Assembly: GCA_002239045.1 (NCBI GenBank)
Contig: MPNN01000006.1
Span: forward strand, 186,001 to 250,000
Direction of reading: 5' to 3'
DNA from: SAR202 cluster bacterium bin127
GTDB lineage: Bacteria; Chloroflexota; Dehalococcoidia; Lucifugimonadales; Lucifugimonadaceae
DNA: 64,000 bases
Shown: one piece after another, positions 8,557 to 17,904 of the stretch
Position numbering within the stretch: the first letter of the stretch is position 1
Layout: each line of letters starts with the position of its first letter
The notes under the pieces: model-generated
Seen by the model: the letters and a program-made list of their open reading frames with translations, nothing else
Told to the model about the DNA's origin: nothing
The model's database searches: none
Position numbers and translations under genes: made by a program

Positions 8557-9228
8557 TTATGCCTGACGGTTGAGTGCTGCGCGTTCTTCGAGGGCATCGA
8601 CCAACATGTCACGCGCCGCGTCAGGGTTGCCGTCCCGGAATGCGCTCAACATCCGGTCCGTAATTGATTCTGCCCAGTCGTCGGGTGTAATCGGCAGTTC
8701 ACGGGATCGGACGTCTTTCCGGACATCTGCGAGCATTGGTCCCATGTCCGCCCACTGCAAACAGCGGCAATACTCGTGATCCGATATTCGTTCGCGAAGC
8801 CGACGCGCTAGTGCCGGACTGGTTCCGGCGGTGGACACGGCCACCGTAACGTCTTGTCGTTGGATCAACGCTGGCGCGATAAATGTGCACAACGGAGTGA
8901 CATCCATGACATTGAGGAGGATATTTCGCTCCGCAGCTTCGTGCGAGATGGCTTCGTTGGTCGCTGAATCGGAGGTGTCAGCGACGATCACCACCCATGC
9001 TCCGGCCAAATCACCTGGTTCGTACTTTCGTCTCACCCAATCGATCTGCCCCGATGCCGCCATCTTCGCAAGATTGTCCGACGTGCCGTCTTCAGGGCTA
9101 TAAAGCGTTACGTCGGCCCCGCATTCGACAAGGTACTTGACCTTTCGTTCCCCTTCGTGGGGGTCACCGCCAAACACTAAGCAACGACGGTCTTTGACGT
9201 CAACAAATACTCCGTAGTAGCGTGGCAT
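8557..9228 (-). CDS. Precorrin-2 dehydrogenase / sirohydrochlorin ferrochelatase (CysG N-terminal / Met8 type)
   Basis: This 223-residue protein corresponds to the N-terminal half of CysG. It would oxidise precorrin-2 with NAD+ and may insert iron to give siroheme. The Rossmann segment reads CLVFGGDPHEGERKVKYL. The first glycines are kept, but PHEG replaces the usual GxVA, which is a little unusual. The AVSTAGTSPALARRLRERI segment is the classical dimerisation/active-site helix of this family. It sits five bases after the siroheme decarboxylase gene and 11 bases before hemC. The methyltransferase half is supplied separately by the CobA-HemD fusion. Confidence 0.88.
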   Translation of the reverse strand: MPRYYGVFVDVKDRRCLVFGGDPHEGERKVKYLVECGADVTLYSPEDGTSDNLAKMAASGQIDWVRRKYEPGDLAGAWVVIVADTSDSATNEAISHEAAERNILLNVMDVTPLCTFIAPALIQRQDVTVAVSTAGTSPALARRLRERISDHEYCRCLQWADMGPMLADVRKDVRSRELPITPDDWAESITDRMLSAFRDGNPDAARDMLVDALEERAALNRQA

Positions 9229-9233
9229 GATGA

Positions 9234-10346
9234 TTAACCAATCGCGGCGACCGCGGCGCGTTCGACGTCGATATTGTCATCGACAAAATAGCGCACCCGC
9301 GTCTTTTTGTACTCTCGGTGGCTGTAGAGGAGTTGGTAATCGGTTAATTCGGTTTCACCCGCGATCTCCAATGCAATGTCTTCGCACTCGTCGTGTGTGA
9401 CTGCGTGAATCATTGTGAAATGCGAGAATCTCCAGTCGTCGTACCGTGGGCGTTCGTAGCAGTGGGTAATCGCAGGATGTTTTGCCATTTTCTGACCAAC
9501 TTCGATGGAACGGACTTCAGGGACGTTCCAAACCACCATCGCGTTGGCCGAAAAACCGGCACGGCGATGGTGGAGCACCGCAGCATAACGGCGCATCAAC
9601 CGGCGGTTCACCATCTCGTCGGCTTTGGCGAATAACTCTGGGACACTGAGTCCCAACCGTTCGGCCATTGCGTCAAATGGACGGGATTTCAGCGGCAAAT
9701 CTTCCTGGAATTCACGAACAAACGCGATGTCGAAATCGCTCAGATTCTCGTCAGCGACGGGCACGCCATTCGATGTCGTCCCGTTTTCCCCGCTACGAGC
9801 GAACTTGGCGTCTGGTACGAAGTAATCCGTGGCGTTGGACACGTTTTTGACCATGTCAAAGTTAACGCCGATCTTGAAAAATCGGATCGTCGGTAGAAGG
9901 CGCGCCGTTTCCGCACCGGACAGTTTGGTTAGTTTTTCGACCTCCGCACCGATGTCTTTACCGGGTGGGAGGGCCAACGTGAACCAAAGATTGAATTCGC
10001 CGTTTCGGGCGTAGTTGTGGCTGATGCCGGGATGGGCATTCAGAATCTGCGCACCGCGGTCTAAGCAGTCATCTGCGAAACGCATCGCCACCAGAGTCGA
10101 CGTATATCCCAATCGTCGAGTATCGAAAATCGCACCGATTTGCCGAACCACATTTTTGCGTTTCAACTCACGCACGCGATCGATCACTTCTGATTCGGCC
10201 AGGCCGCAACGATCGCCGATATCCTGAAATGGTTCGGAGACGAGCCGGAAATCCGACTGCAAGATGTTCATCACCTCGCGGTCGACCATGTCGAATTCGT
10301 CGCGCTTCAAGGTAGGTACTCGTGTGAGAGTTGGATTACAGCCCAA
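9234..10346 (-). CDS. ahbAB: Fused siroheme decarboxylase AhbA-AhbB (Lrp/AsnC-like, NirD/L family)
   Basis: Two Lrp/AsnC-like modules are fused in 370 residues. Each has an N-terminal winged helix (about 20-75 and 210-265) and a ferredoxin-like half. The siroheme-decarboxylase motifs are present in both: ISHNYARNGEFNLWFTL in the first and ITHCYERPRYDDWRFSHFT in the second. This family decarboxylates siroheme to didecarboxysiroheme, either for heme b (Ahb route) or heme d1 (NirDL). With siroheme-making genes immediately downstream and no nir genes, the Ahb role is preferred. Ahb subunits are usually separate genes. The TTG start at 10346 is uncertain; an ATG at 10289 would remove about 19 residues. 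Confidence 0.87.
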   Translation of the reverse strand: MGCNPTLTRVPTLKRDEFDMVDREVMNILQSDFRLVSEPFQDIGDRCGLAESEVIDRVRELKRKNVVRQIGAIFDTRRLGYTSTLVAMRFADDCLDRGAQILNAHPGISHNYARNGEFNLWFTLALPPGKDIGAEVEKLTKLSGAETARLLPTIRFFKIGVNFDMVKNVSNATDYFVPDAKFARSGENGTTSNGVPVADENLSDFDIAFVREFQEDLPLKSRPFDAMAERLGLSVPELFAKADEMVNRRLMRRYAAVLHHRRAGFSANAMVVWNVPEVRSIEVGQKMAKHPAITHCYERPRYDDWRFSHFTMIHAVTHDECEDIALEIAGETELTDYQLLYSHREYKKTRVRYFVDDNIDVERAAVAAIG

Positions 10347-10421
10347 AACTGGACTGAATCCCGATTATATCGTGTTCGATTTCAGCGAACGATGCCTAAT
10401 CGCCAAGGGCAATTTAACCGT

Positions 10422-11771
10422 TCAGGCGGATAGCCGTTGCAGTGCCAGATCGGCCGCGGTTTGACCGCTCTTGACAGCGCCTTCCATAGTCGCCGGTAGG
10501 CCAGTATTCGTCCAATCGCCGGCAACGTGAAACCCCGCGATGCCGACATTTGGGCCAAGGCGATGATCCAGTGAAGCTGGGTTCACTTTTATCGTCGCTT
10601 CCAGCGTCTTGACCACAGCGGAGTTGACCACCGAGTTTTCGCGCGCTGCAGGGAAAGCTCGTCGCATCGCCGACGATACACGGTCAAGGATCTCTTCCTT
10701 TCTCAAACTCGCCCAAGAATCGGCTCCGCTCAAGGAAACCACGATGTGCTGAGGCCCGTCGCTTAATCGACCCCGGATGGCAGTATCGTTGAAGACCCAC
10801 TGCAAGCCGAGGTCAAGGAACGCCTCGACCGGCACCAACATCACTGGTTTCTCGTACCAAAGATGTACGGCGACGATAGGGGAGTAGTCGAGCGCGGACA
10901 GCGAATTCTTGACGGCGTTAAATGTTGCATCAGACATCGGCAGGACGCCGTTAAGGGAGTTGGGTGCCAATGCCGAAATGACGTTACTAGACCGTAATGT
11001 TTCGTCGTTGGACAATCCGACTTCAAAATGTCCTGAATCGCCACGTGCAAAGGAGACGACGCGCGTGTTCGTTTTCAGTTCTGCACCCCCCGACCTTAAG
11101 AATTCCGTTGCCGGGGTACCGATGAGCGACGACAATCCCGTCTTCGGATAACCAATCGCTGCGTCACGCACGTTTCCCAACAGCGCGGACCGAGTGAATT
11201 CGAGTCCGTCGAGTGCTGCTACCTCATCAATGTGACAGTTGAATACCGGCAATATGAAGAGAGACCAAAATCGCTCGATCGCAGCGCTGGATTGGCCCCG
11301 AGAGGAAAGCCAATTGCCGAACGATGTGGTACGCATTCGTTGGCTTTCGTTTTCGCCAATCAGTTTCAACTTGATTTTGAAAAGAAGACGAAAAATCGAC
11401 ATTCGATCTGACAGTGGGAGGTGACGGTAGTTCAGTAAAGCGATCGCGTTGCCGAATACGCGGTTCGCCCGTAGGTTGGACGTTTTACCGTTCATCGACA
11501 CCGGGACATTGAGCGCGGGGCGAAGGTCCAATTGATCTCTCGTGCCCAGATCTTCCAAGAGATCCAGGAATTGGTGGCAGACGCCAAGTATCACGTGTTG
11601 GCCGTTGTCAATCTCCTCGCCACTGATGCGATCCATGAATGAGAATGCTCGACCACCTAGGAAGGGGCGTCGTTCGATCAAGGTGGGCTTGATGCCACGT
11701 TTTACCAAGTGAACGGCGGCTGCGATACCGGCGATGCCACCACCAAGGATTATGACGTCGCGGTCGCTCAA
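10422..11771 (-). CDS. hpnE: Hydroxysqualene dehydroxylase, FAD-dependent
   Basis: This amine-oxidase-fold flavoprotein has an N-terminal dinucleotide motif VIILGGGIAGIAAAVHL followed by an ERRPFLGGRAFSF box. The IDNGQHVILG segment is typical of HpnE. It would reduce hydroxysqualene to squalene as the last step after HpnD and HpnC. The likely start is the TTG at 11771, which overlaps the hpnD stop as TTGA and follows a GGGA; the frame stays open to an ATG at 11822 inside hpnD. Phytoene desaturases share this fold, but the two adjacent squalene-synthase-like genes favour HpnE. Confidence 0.88.
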   Translation of the reverse strand: MSDRDVIILGGGIAGIAAAVHLVKRGIKPTLIERRPFLGGRAFSFMDRISGEEIDNGQHVILGVCHQFLDLLEDLGTRDQLDLRPALNVPVSMNGKTSNLRANRVFGNAIALLNYRHLPLSDRMSIFRLLFKIKLKLIGENESQRMRTTSFGNWLSSRGQSSAAIERFWSLFILPVFNCHIDEVAALDGLEFTRSALLGNVRDAAIGYPKTGLSSLIGTPATEFLRSGGAELKTNTRVVSFARGDSGHFEVGLSNDETLRSSNVISALAPNSLNGVLPMSDATFNAVKNSLSALDYSPIVAVHLWYEKPVMLVPVEAFLDLGLQWVFNDTAIRGRLSDGPQHIVVSLSGADSWASLRKEEILDRVSSAMRRAFPAARENSVVNSAVVKTLEATIKVNPASLDHRLGPNVGIAGFHVAGDWTNTGLPATMEGAVKSGQTAADLALQRLSA

Positions 11772-12670
11772 TTCCCGTCCCGCTGACCATTGCGACCAAC
11801 CGTACGCCATGCACCTCGCCAAGCGACGCCGAGGGTCATCGAAAGTTTCTCCGATGTTGATAGACTGATCCGGTTGGACAATACGTCAGCGTCTTCCTCG
11901 CCGATCTTGTCCAATATCCGCGAGTAGAACCCGCTCATCAACTCGAGGCATTGTCTGCCGCGCGTGGCCAAAGGGATCACTCGTTCTCCGCGTTCATAAT
12001 AACCGCGGGCGCGATCAACCTGGAAGCGCAACAATCTTCTGAAGTTGGCGCTGGACGTGTCGAGAGCGAATTCGGTCTCAGACACACCGAACTCTCGCAG
12101 TTCATCGCGGGGCAGATACACCCTGCCGTTGCTGTAGTCTTCGCGAATATCGCGGAGTATGTTCGTCAACTGAAACGCGATCCCTAGATCGTCAGCGTAT
12201 TTGAGAGCATTTGGTGATTGATGACCGAAAATGCTGATGCAAATGAGCCCGACCGAGCTCGCGACGCGCCGACAGTAGACACTGAGTTCGTCGAATGTCT
12301 CATACCGATCCGTACCAATGTCCATCCTGCAACCATCAATCACATCGACGAAATACTGTTTGTCCAAGTCAAACCGTTCTATTGCATGTTCAACGGCAAC
12401 AAAAATCGGATCGTCTCCGTAATTCGTGACCGTTCGATTGTCCAGCGCTGCCTGCACCAGATCCAGTTCGGTCGCCGGATCCCGACCCGAAGCAGGTTCG
12501 TCCACAATGTCGTCGCACAGACGGCAGAATGCGTATGTGGCGTAGATTGCGCGTCGCAGTTCATTCGGAAGCGCCAAAAATCCAATGTAGAAGTTCGAGC
12601 TTGACGAACGAGTTATTCGAGCGCACTCACGATATGCAGTTTCGATCCGGTTGTCCATCGCTTCTGCCAT
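11768..12670 (-). CDS. hpnD: Presqualene diphosphate synthase
   Basis: This 300-residue trans-isoprenyl head-to-head synthase has the first aspartate motif CRLCDDIVDE and the second NILRDIREDY. An RITRSSSSNFYIGFLALP N-terminus resembles HpnD rather than HpnC. It is expected to condense two farnesyl diphosphates to presqualene diphosphate. It is followed by hpnE with a 4-base overlap and preceded by hpnC 10 bases away. Phytoene synthase is the alternative for this fold, but the three-gene neighbourhood points to squalene. Confidence 0.85.
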   Translation of the reverse strand: MAEAMDNRIETAYRECARITRSSSSNFYIGFLALPNELRRAIYATYAFCRLCDDIVDEPASGRDPATELDLVQAALDNRTVTNYGDDPIFVAVEHAIERFDLDKQYFVDVIDGCRMDIGTDRYETFDELSVYCRRVASSVGLICISIFGHQSPNALKYADDLGIAFQLTNILRDIREDYSNGRVYLPRDELREFGVSETEFALDTSSANFRRLLRFQVDRARGYYERGERVIPLATRGRQCLELMSGFYSRILDKIGEEDADVLSNRISLSTSEKLSMTLGVAWRGAWRTVGRNGQRDGN

Positions 12671-12680
12671 GCAACATCGA

Positions 12681-13619
12681 CTATGCCGATCCCAATCGGC
12701 GCTCAGAATTGCTAAGGAACGAGTCAGCTGACACAGGGGTGAGCCTAATCAACTTCCTCGCGACGATGCTCAGCATTATCCGAACTTTCTTAGTTCGCGA
12801 TACCGTCGGCCGTACCGTGAGCGTATCGTAGTCCAACTGCTCAATCGCATCCAGAACGGACAGGCCCCCAGCGGTGATGGCAGAGAATTCCAACCGGAAA
12901 TCACGTTCCAAATGTTCATAGAGTCCATAACCGTCTCGAAACAGATCGCGAGTGCGTTCGACTTGGAACTTCATCAACTGGCGATACTCAGTGGTCGGTT
13001 CGCGATCTCTGATGATCGATTCGTCAACACCAAACGCGGACATGTCAGACTGGGGAATGTAGATTCGGCCTTTAAGATAATCGCGCCAGACATCCTGCCA
13101 GAAATTCGCAAGTTGCAACGCAATACAGGTACGATCCGAAAACGCTGCCATCTGTTCGGAGAAGTATCCGTACAGGTAGAGAACCAGATGACCGACGGGT
13201 GTTGCGGAATGGGTGCAGTACTCAACCAACGCTTGGTAATCCGAGTACCGTCTATCCCTCTGATCACGCCGATTCGCTTCGATTAATCGCAAGAAAGGCT
13301 CGGGCGGGATAGCGAATTCCTCAATAGTCTGCTTCAACGCCTGAAACCACACCACATTCGGGGTGCCTTGGTAGCAGAGCATCAATTCATGTTCCCACCG
13401 ATCGAGCAATTCCAATCGATCATCATCGACTTCATCCCCAAGGTCGTCGACCAACCGACAAAACGCATACACGGAGTAGAAATGCGGTCGCAGATTAGCT
13501 TTGATGAATCTGCTGCCGACGTTGAAGTTTTCGTAGCTCGCGCCGGTCAAATTCCGGCAGGCATCAAAGGCTCCAGCGACATCTCTCGCGGCGCCAGTGA
13601 AATGTACGGAAGCGTCCAT
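12681..13619 (-). CDS. hpnC: Hydroxysqualene synthase
   Basis: This second head-to-head prenyl synthase (312 residues from the ATG at 13619) carries ASYENFNVGSRF, CRLVDDLGDE and ALQLANFWQDVWRDYLKGR. These variants are characteristic of HpnC, which converts presqualene diphosphate to hydroxysqualene. A TTG at 13634 would add five residues. It is clustered with hpnD, hpnE and a prenyl diphosphate synthase, so this block can take C5 units to squalene. No squalene-hopene cyclase lies in the window, so the end product (hopanoid, squalene or carotenoid-like) is open. Confidence 0.85.
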   Translation of the reverse strand: MDASVHFTGAARDVAGAFDACRNLTGASYENFNVGSRFIKANLRPHFYSVYAFCRLVDDLGDEVDDDRLELLDRWEHELMLCYQGTPNVVWFQALKQTIEEFAIPPEPFLRLIEANRRDQRDRRYSDYQALVEYCTHSATPVGHLVLYLYGYFSEQMAAFSDRTCIALQLANFWQDVWRDYLKGRIYIPQSDMSAFGVDESIIRDREPTTEYRQLMKFQVERTRDLFRDGYGLYEHLERDFRLEFSAITAGGLSVLDAIEQLDYDTLTVRPTVSRTKKVRIMLSIVARKLIRLTPVSADSFLSNSERRLGSA

Positions 13620-13649
13620 GATAGTAACGACCAACGAATCAGGTTAGCC

Positions 13650-14702
13650 CTAAGCACTTCGTTCGACTAGGAAATCGCCAAGTTCACGAAAGTCCGTGTT
13701 GACACTTGTGCCCAGGTCTAATTCGTCGATGATTTGCTCAGCCTCCGACCAATGGTTCGCCGACATTGAATCACAAAATTCGTAGGTGCCAATCGAATCC
13801 ATAATCTCGAGCACCGTCTCCACATCATGGCCGGTTAGGTCGGTCTTCTGGTAAATGCTCTGAATCTGATTCGCCGCCGCTCCGCGCGCCGAACTAAGCG
13901 CGTGTACGGCTGGCAGTGATTTTTTCTTGTTGTAGATATCGCCGCAAACTGGTTTCCCGGTTTCGTCGGAACCCCACACCCCGAGAATGTCATCTCGGAT
14001 CTGGAATAACCGACCGAATTGGTATCCGACCCTTCGCAAGCCGTCAGAGATACGCTCATCCGACCTACCGTTGGCGGCAACCAACCCGCCAACGTGGAGA
14101 CTGGCTTCGATCAACGCACCGGTTTTTCGTGCGATCATGGCGAGATATTCGTCGATCGTCACTTCGGCTCGACTCTCGAATGATATGTCGAGATGTTGCC
14201 CTTCGATCATCGACAAATACGCTTCTACAATCAATCGCTGGGCTAGGATCGAGGTCGGCAGATCGACGCCAAATTCCAACATCTCGCGTGCAGCACGATC
14301 CGCGACCTTGAGCATCGAATTGCCTGACACGATGGCCATCGGTTCGCCCCAGACCACCCACATCGTCGGACGGTGGTGCCTGAAGCGATCTTGGTCTTCG
14401 ATATCGTCGTGTACCAACGAAAAATTATGGACGTATTCAAGGGCGATCGCCGCGGGCAGGGCGTATTCAATCTCACCGCCTACAGCTTCAGCTCCGAGTA
14501 GAGCGATGGTAGGCCTAAGGCGTTTGCCCTCCGTGGCAACCAAATCTGATCCGTCTTTGTCAGCCCAACCCATGTGATACCGGTGGGTCGCGGATATCTC
14601 GGACGCGTAACCTCGTAATTCGGCGCGTAGGGCGCGATCGATCACCGATTGGTAGCGATCGAAAAACGATGGCAATTGGGTTCGTTCAGCTAATGCGGGC
14701 AT
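13650..14702 (-). CDS. Polyprenyl diphosphate synthase (farnesyl/geranylgeranyl type)
   Basis: This 350-residue trans-polyprenyl synthase has a first aspartate-rich motif FSLVHDDIEDQDRFRHHRPT and a second FQIRDDILGVWG. The short two-residue spacing in DDIED and the residues before it suggest a short-chain product (C15-C20), which would feed HpnD. I prefer the ATG at 14702 because the open frame above it starts only with a TTG. It lies 31 bases upstream of hpnC in the same direction, so it probably heads the squalene operon. Confidence 0.85.
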   Translation of the reverse strand: MPALAERTQLPSFFDRYQSVIDRALRAELRGYASEISATHRYHMGWADKDGSDLVATEGKRLRPTIALLGAEAVGGEIEYALPAAIALEYVHNFSLVHDDIEDQDRFRHHRPTMWVVWGEPMAIVSGNSMLKVADRAAREMLEFGVDLPTSILAQRLIVEAYLSMIEGQHLDISFESRAEVTIDEYLAMIARKTGALIEASLHVGGLVAANGRSDERISDGLRRVGYQFGRLFQIRDDILGVWGSDETGKPVCGDIYNKKKSLPAVHALSSARGAAANQIQSIYQKTDLTGHDVETVLEIMDSIGTYEFCDSMSANHWSEAEQIIDELDLGTSVNTDFRELGDFLVERSA

Positions 14703-14793
14703 GATGTGTTCACAAATGATACGCAATGTCAATGCTAAGCATCTGTGCCAGTCGTAACCAGCCTATCGAGCATTGGACGCGATCACTAAACGC

Positions 14794-14825
14794 GACTACG
14801 CCCCGCAATACCGCGGGGCGTAGTC
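14794..14825 (-). terminator. Strong hairpin, probable hsp20 terminator
   Basis: A perfect 13-bp inverted repeat (GACTACGCCCCGC / GCGGGGCGTAGTC) with a 6-base loop lies 25 bases downstream of the hsp20 stop, between hsp20 and the prenyl synthase gene. No clear T-run follows on the minus strand. It is therefore either a terminator relying on stem strength or an mRNA-end stabiliser that separates the heat-shock transcript from the squalene operon. Confidence 0.6.
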
Positions 14826-14850
14826 AAGTGAATCTGACCTTCCGCACTTA

Positions 14851-15276
14851 TCATGCGGCTATAGGCAGTCTCTTCGGTTGCTCAGATTCACTCTTCGGCA
14901 GCTCGATCTTGAGAATTCCGTTTTTGTACGACGTAGTCGCGGCGTCGATATCGACACCTTCCGGAATCCTGAGCGCACGATAGAAACTCCCAGAACGACG
15001 CTCTCGAACCAGATACGTACCGTGCTCTTGCGTTTCTTCGCTCTGGTTCTTGGCGACTATTTTCAGGACGCCGTCGTCAACCGTGACATCGATCTTCTCC
15101 GGATCGAATCCCGGGAGTGACGCCTCGATCGTGTAACGATCCTCGTTGTGTGCCACATCTACTCCGAGCTTCAACGGCACATCGAGGTTCAGCCTCGAAG
15201 GCGCTATGCTGCCCCGAAAATCGAATGGGAATACGGCGGCGCGGTGGAATGGGCTCCAACGTGTCAATGCGGTCAT
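14851..15276 (-). CDS. Small heat-shock protein, Hsp20/alpha-crystallin family
   Basis: This 141-residue cytoplasmic holdase chaperone has an alpha-crystallin domain at about residues 35-130. It contains EASLPGFDPEKIDVTVDDGV and a conserved late IPEGVDID ... YKNGILKIELPKS strand. It would bind unfolding proteins and pass them to ATP-driven chaperones. It is transcribed divergently from the Clp ATPase gene and has a near-perfect sigma-70-type promoter in the shared intergenic region, which supports coordinated stress control. Confidence 0.94.
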   Translation of the reverse strand: MTALTRWSPFHRAAVFPFDFRGSIAPSRLNLDVPLKLGVDVAHNEDRYTIEASLPGFDPEKIDVTVDDGVLKIVAKNQSEETQEHGTYLVRERRSGSFYRALRIPEGVDIDAATTSYKNGILKIELPKSESEQPKRLPIAA

Positions 15277-15300
15277 CTAGTAATCTCCTTTTCAGACATC

Positions 15301-15321
15301 GTGAGCATCGCAGTTGCTCAC
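15301..15321. promoter_or_regulatory. Inverted repeat GTGAGC-N9-GCTCAC in the hsp20 leader
   Basis: A 6-bp inverted repeat with a 9-base spacer lies in the transcribed leader of hsp20, 25 bases before its start codon. The N9 spacing recalls the CIRCE operator, but the arm sequence differs from TTAGCACTC. A second shorter palindrome, GCTCACATGAGC, overlaps its right arm at 15316-15327. It could be a repressor site or an RNA thermometer-like hairpin. Confidence 0.4.
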
Positions 15322-15330
15322 ATGAGCTAG

Positions 15331-15359
15331 ATATTAAAACTAGATACGTATCATGTCAA
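15331..15359 (-). promoter_or_regulatory. Sigma-70-type promoter of hsp20
   Basis: On the minus strand the sequence reads TTGACA, then 17 bases, then TAATAT. This matches the housekeeping consensus (-35 identical, optimal spacer, -10 differing at one base). It ends about 55 bases before the hsp20 ATG. Its -35 box lies within the flanking GTATCATG/CATGATAC inverted repeat, so a bound regulator would block it. Confidence 0.7.
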
Positions 15360-15380
15360 GTTTTATCGTTGGCATGATAC
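15348..15380. promoter_or_regulatory. Inverted repeat GTATCATG-N17-CATGATAC, probable shared operator
   Basis: The two 8-bp arms are perfect reverse complements, 17 bases apart. The left arm covers the -35 box of hsp20. The right arm runs into TACAAT (15378-15383), a candidate -10 for the divergent clp gene. A 10-bp palindrome GATACGTATC (15344-15353) overlaps the left arm. Placement at two divergent stress-gene promoters suggests a heat-shock repressor site. The arms do not match the CIRCE or HAIR consensus. Confidence 0.55.
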
Positions 15381-15460
15381 AATTACCATTAAGACACGCA
15401 TCACATCAAGCCGCTCTTGCACCGTCGTCGGTGCGAGCGCGTACTACACCAGGGAACCTG

Positions 15461-17833
15461 ATGACTATTTCACCCGAAAACTTCACGCACGGAGCAAGAG
15501 CGGCGATCGATGCCGCCGTTCAACTGATGTTGCAACGCAAAAACGTCCAGCTAGACGTTGAGCACATCCTTTTCGCGATGACGGACAGCGCTGAAAGCCC
15601 GGTGCGCCAGATCCTCGATTTTCTTGAGGTCGACACCGAAGAGTTGCGGACCGACTTGATGCATCTCATCGACGCTAAACCGCAAGGTATTGGCCAACAG
15701 GTTGGACGTCAAAGGCAGATATACATCACGCCAAGGGCGCAGAACGCGATAAGCAAGGCTCAAACGATTCAGCGCAAAACCTTCCGCGACGACTTGATGA
15801 GCATGGATCATCTGATGATCGCCATCGTGGAAGAAGCGGATGGCGAACTAGCCAAGGTGCTAGCGAAGCACCGCATTACTGCGGAACGAGTGTACGTCGC
15901 GGACCACCAGGTGCGGGGCGCCGCGCGGGTCACTACCCCAGACGCTGAACAGGCATACGGTGTGTTGCGCAAGTACACGACCGATCTGACGAATCTAGCT
16001 CGCGAAGGCAAGCTTGACCCGATCGTCGGTCGCGACTACGAGATCCGTAGAGTCATGCAGACCCTCACACGGCGCACCAAGAATAACCCGGCCCTGATCG
16101 GTGACGCCGGAGTTGGAAAGACTGCGATCATCGAGGGGTTGGCCCAGAAGATCGTCGAAGGCGATGTCCCAACGATGTTGTCGGGCAAACGAGTCTTGGC
16201 ATTGAGCATCGGCGTTTTGTTGGCGGGCGCGAAGTTCCGCGGTGAATTCGAAGAGCGATTGAAGTCGGTCATCGATGAAGCTCAAGCGTCGGCCGGTGAG
16301 ATCATCCTCTTCGTTGATGAGCTCCATTCGGTGGTCGGCGCTGGTACGGGCAGCGAGGGTTCGCTCGACGCGGCCAATATGATGAAACCGGCACTCGCGC
16401 GTGGTGAACTTCAAGTCGTCGGCGCCACAACCCCGGAGGAATACCGACGATTCATCGAAAAGGATGCCGCACTCGAACGCAGATTTACACCGATATGGGT
16501 CGAGGAACCTGACGCGGAGTCGGCGGTTGAGATGTTGAATGCGATTCGTGGCAATTATGAATCACACTACAACGTTGAACTGACCGATTCCGCACTCCGG
16601 GCGGCAGCCCGGTTGAGTGACCGCTATATCACCGATCGACAACTCCCCGACAAGGCAGTAGACCTCATCGATGAAGCAGCCGCCAAGGCTCGGATCGAAC
16701 GCGCCCCGGCAGTGGCTATCGATGATCAAAACAGCACGACAGACGCGGCGCCTCTCGTAATCGACGAGAAGGACATCGCAGCGCTAATTGCAGAGAGGAT
16801 CGGCGTCCCACTGGACCAACTGGTTGAAGAGGAGGTCGAAAAACTCCTCAAACTCGAAGAGCGACTCCACGAACGCGTGATCGGGCAAGACGTGGCAGTC
16901 AAGACCTTGGCAGATGCGGTTCGACGAGGCAGAATGGGCTTGAAAGATGCGAATCGCCCGACCGGTGTATTCCTGTTCATGGGCCCGACTGGGGTCGGCA
17001 AGACCGAACTGGCTAAAGCGTTGGCAGAGTTCATGTTTGACGATCCGAACCATATGATCAGGCTAGACATGTCGGAATATGAGGAACGTCACTCAATTTC
17101 TCGAATGATCGGTGCTCCACCGGGATATATCGGTTACGATGATGCGGGGCAGCTGACAGAAGCTGTGAGACGTCGGCCTTATTCTGTCGTATTGCTTGAC
17201 GAAATTGAGAAGGCTCACCCCAGCGTTTACGACAGCATGCTACAGATCTTCGACGACGGCAGATTGACGGATGGTCATGGTCGCACGGTCGATTTCACCA
17301 ACACGATCATCATCATGACCAGCAACTTAGGAACGGCTGACCGTAATCGTGGAGGTTTGGGTTTTACCACTGATTCCGATGAAGGAAGACGCAATGAGTT
17401 TGATTCGCCTGGCATGACGCATCGTCACCAACAGGCATTGAGATCGCGGTTCGCACCGGAGTTCCTTAACCGAATCGACGACATCGTTGTGTTTGACGCG
17501 CTTGGACGAGGCGAAATCGATCAAATCGTTAGGAAATTTATCCGGCAGGTTGAGCAGCGGCTTGAAGACCGTGAGATCTCGATTGAACTCACCGCCGCCG
17601 CCGAAAGTTGGTTCGCTGAGCGCGGATATGACACGTGGATGGGAGCACGTCCCATGTCAAGGGCAATTCAGCGTTACATCGAATCCCCATTGGCATTGGC
17701 ACTGCTAAATGGCGAAGTAAGCGATGGCGTTCATGTCGTCATCGATGTTGATGACGGACGGGTAGTATTCAACCGAGACGGGGTCAAAGAATTCGCCACA
17801 AAGACAGAATCCGCACTGGCTGCGGCCAGCTGA
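15461..17833 (+). CDS. clpC: ClpC/ClpA-type AAA+ unfoldase
   Basis: This Clp/Hsp100 protein is 790 residues from the ATG at 15461, which has an AGGGA ribosome binding site; the open frame reaches 15353 without one. It has a double Clp-N domain. AAA domain 1 carries [23 protein letters not shown] and the arginine-finger region ALERRF; AAA domain 2 carries [14 protein letters not shown]. The linker between them is short and lacks the long coiled-coil of ClpB, so disaggregase function is unlikely. RGGLGF after the second AAA domain provides an LGF tripeptide like the ClpP-binding loop, implying delivery of substrates to ClpP. It is divergent from hsp20 with a shared control region. Confidence 0.88.
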   Translation: MTISPENFTHGARAAIDAAVQLMLQRKNVQLDVEHILFAMTDSAESPVRQILDFLEVDTEELRTDLMHLIDAKPQGIGQQVGRQRQIYITPRAQNAISKAQTIQRKTFRDDLMSMDHLMIAIVEEADGELAKVLAKHRITAERVYVADHQVRGAARVTTPDAEQAYGVLRKYTTDLTNLAREGKLDPIVGRDYEIRRVMQTLTRRTKNNPALIGDAGVGKTAIIEGLAQKIVEGDVPTMLSGKRVLALSIGVLLAGAKFRGEFEERLKSVIDEAQASAGEIILFVDELHSVVGAGTGSEGSLDAANMMKPALARGELQVVGATTPEEYRRFIEKDAALERRFTPIWVEEPDAESAVEMLNAIRGNYESHYNVELTDSALRAAARLSDRYITDRQLPDKAVDLIDEAAAKARIERAPAVAIDDQNSTTDAAPLVIDEKDIAALIAERIGVPLDQLVEEEVEKLLKLEERLHERVIGQDVAVKTLADAVRRGRMGLKDANRPTGVFLFMGPTGVGKTELAKALAEFMFDDPNHMIRLDMSEYEERHSISRMIGAPPGYIGYDDAGQLTEAVRRRPYSVVLLDEIEKAHPSVYDSMLQIFDDGRLTDGHGRTVDFTNTIIIMTSNLGTADRNRGGLGFTTDSDEGRRNEFDSPGMTHRHQQALRSRFAPEFLNRIDDIVVFDALGRGEIDQIVRKFIRQVEQRLEDREISIELTAAAESWFAERGYDTWMGARPMSRAIQRYIESPLALALLNGEVSDGVHVVIDVDDGRVVFNRDGVKEFATKTESALAAAS

Positions 17834-17904
17834 GCGTTAGAATCGAGACAAGACTTGAACCGAAACAACCCCCTACGAACCTCGGCTCAGGTTATCTCGG
17901 TTTG

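Noticed and set aside
10422..13619. A carotenoid (phytoene synthase/desaturase) cluster
   Set aside because: Two distinct head-to-head synthases with HpnC and HpnD features plus an HpnE-type dehydroxylase fit squalene synthesis better.
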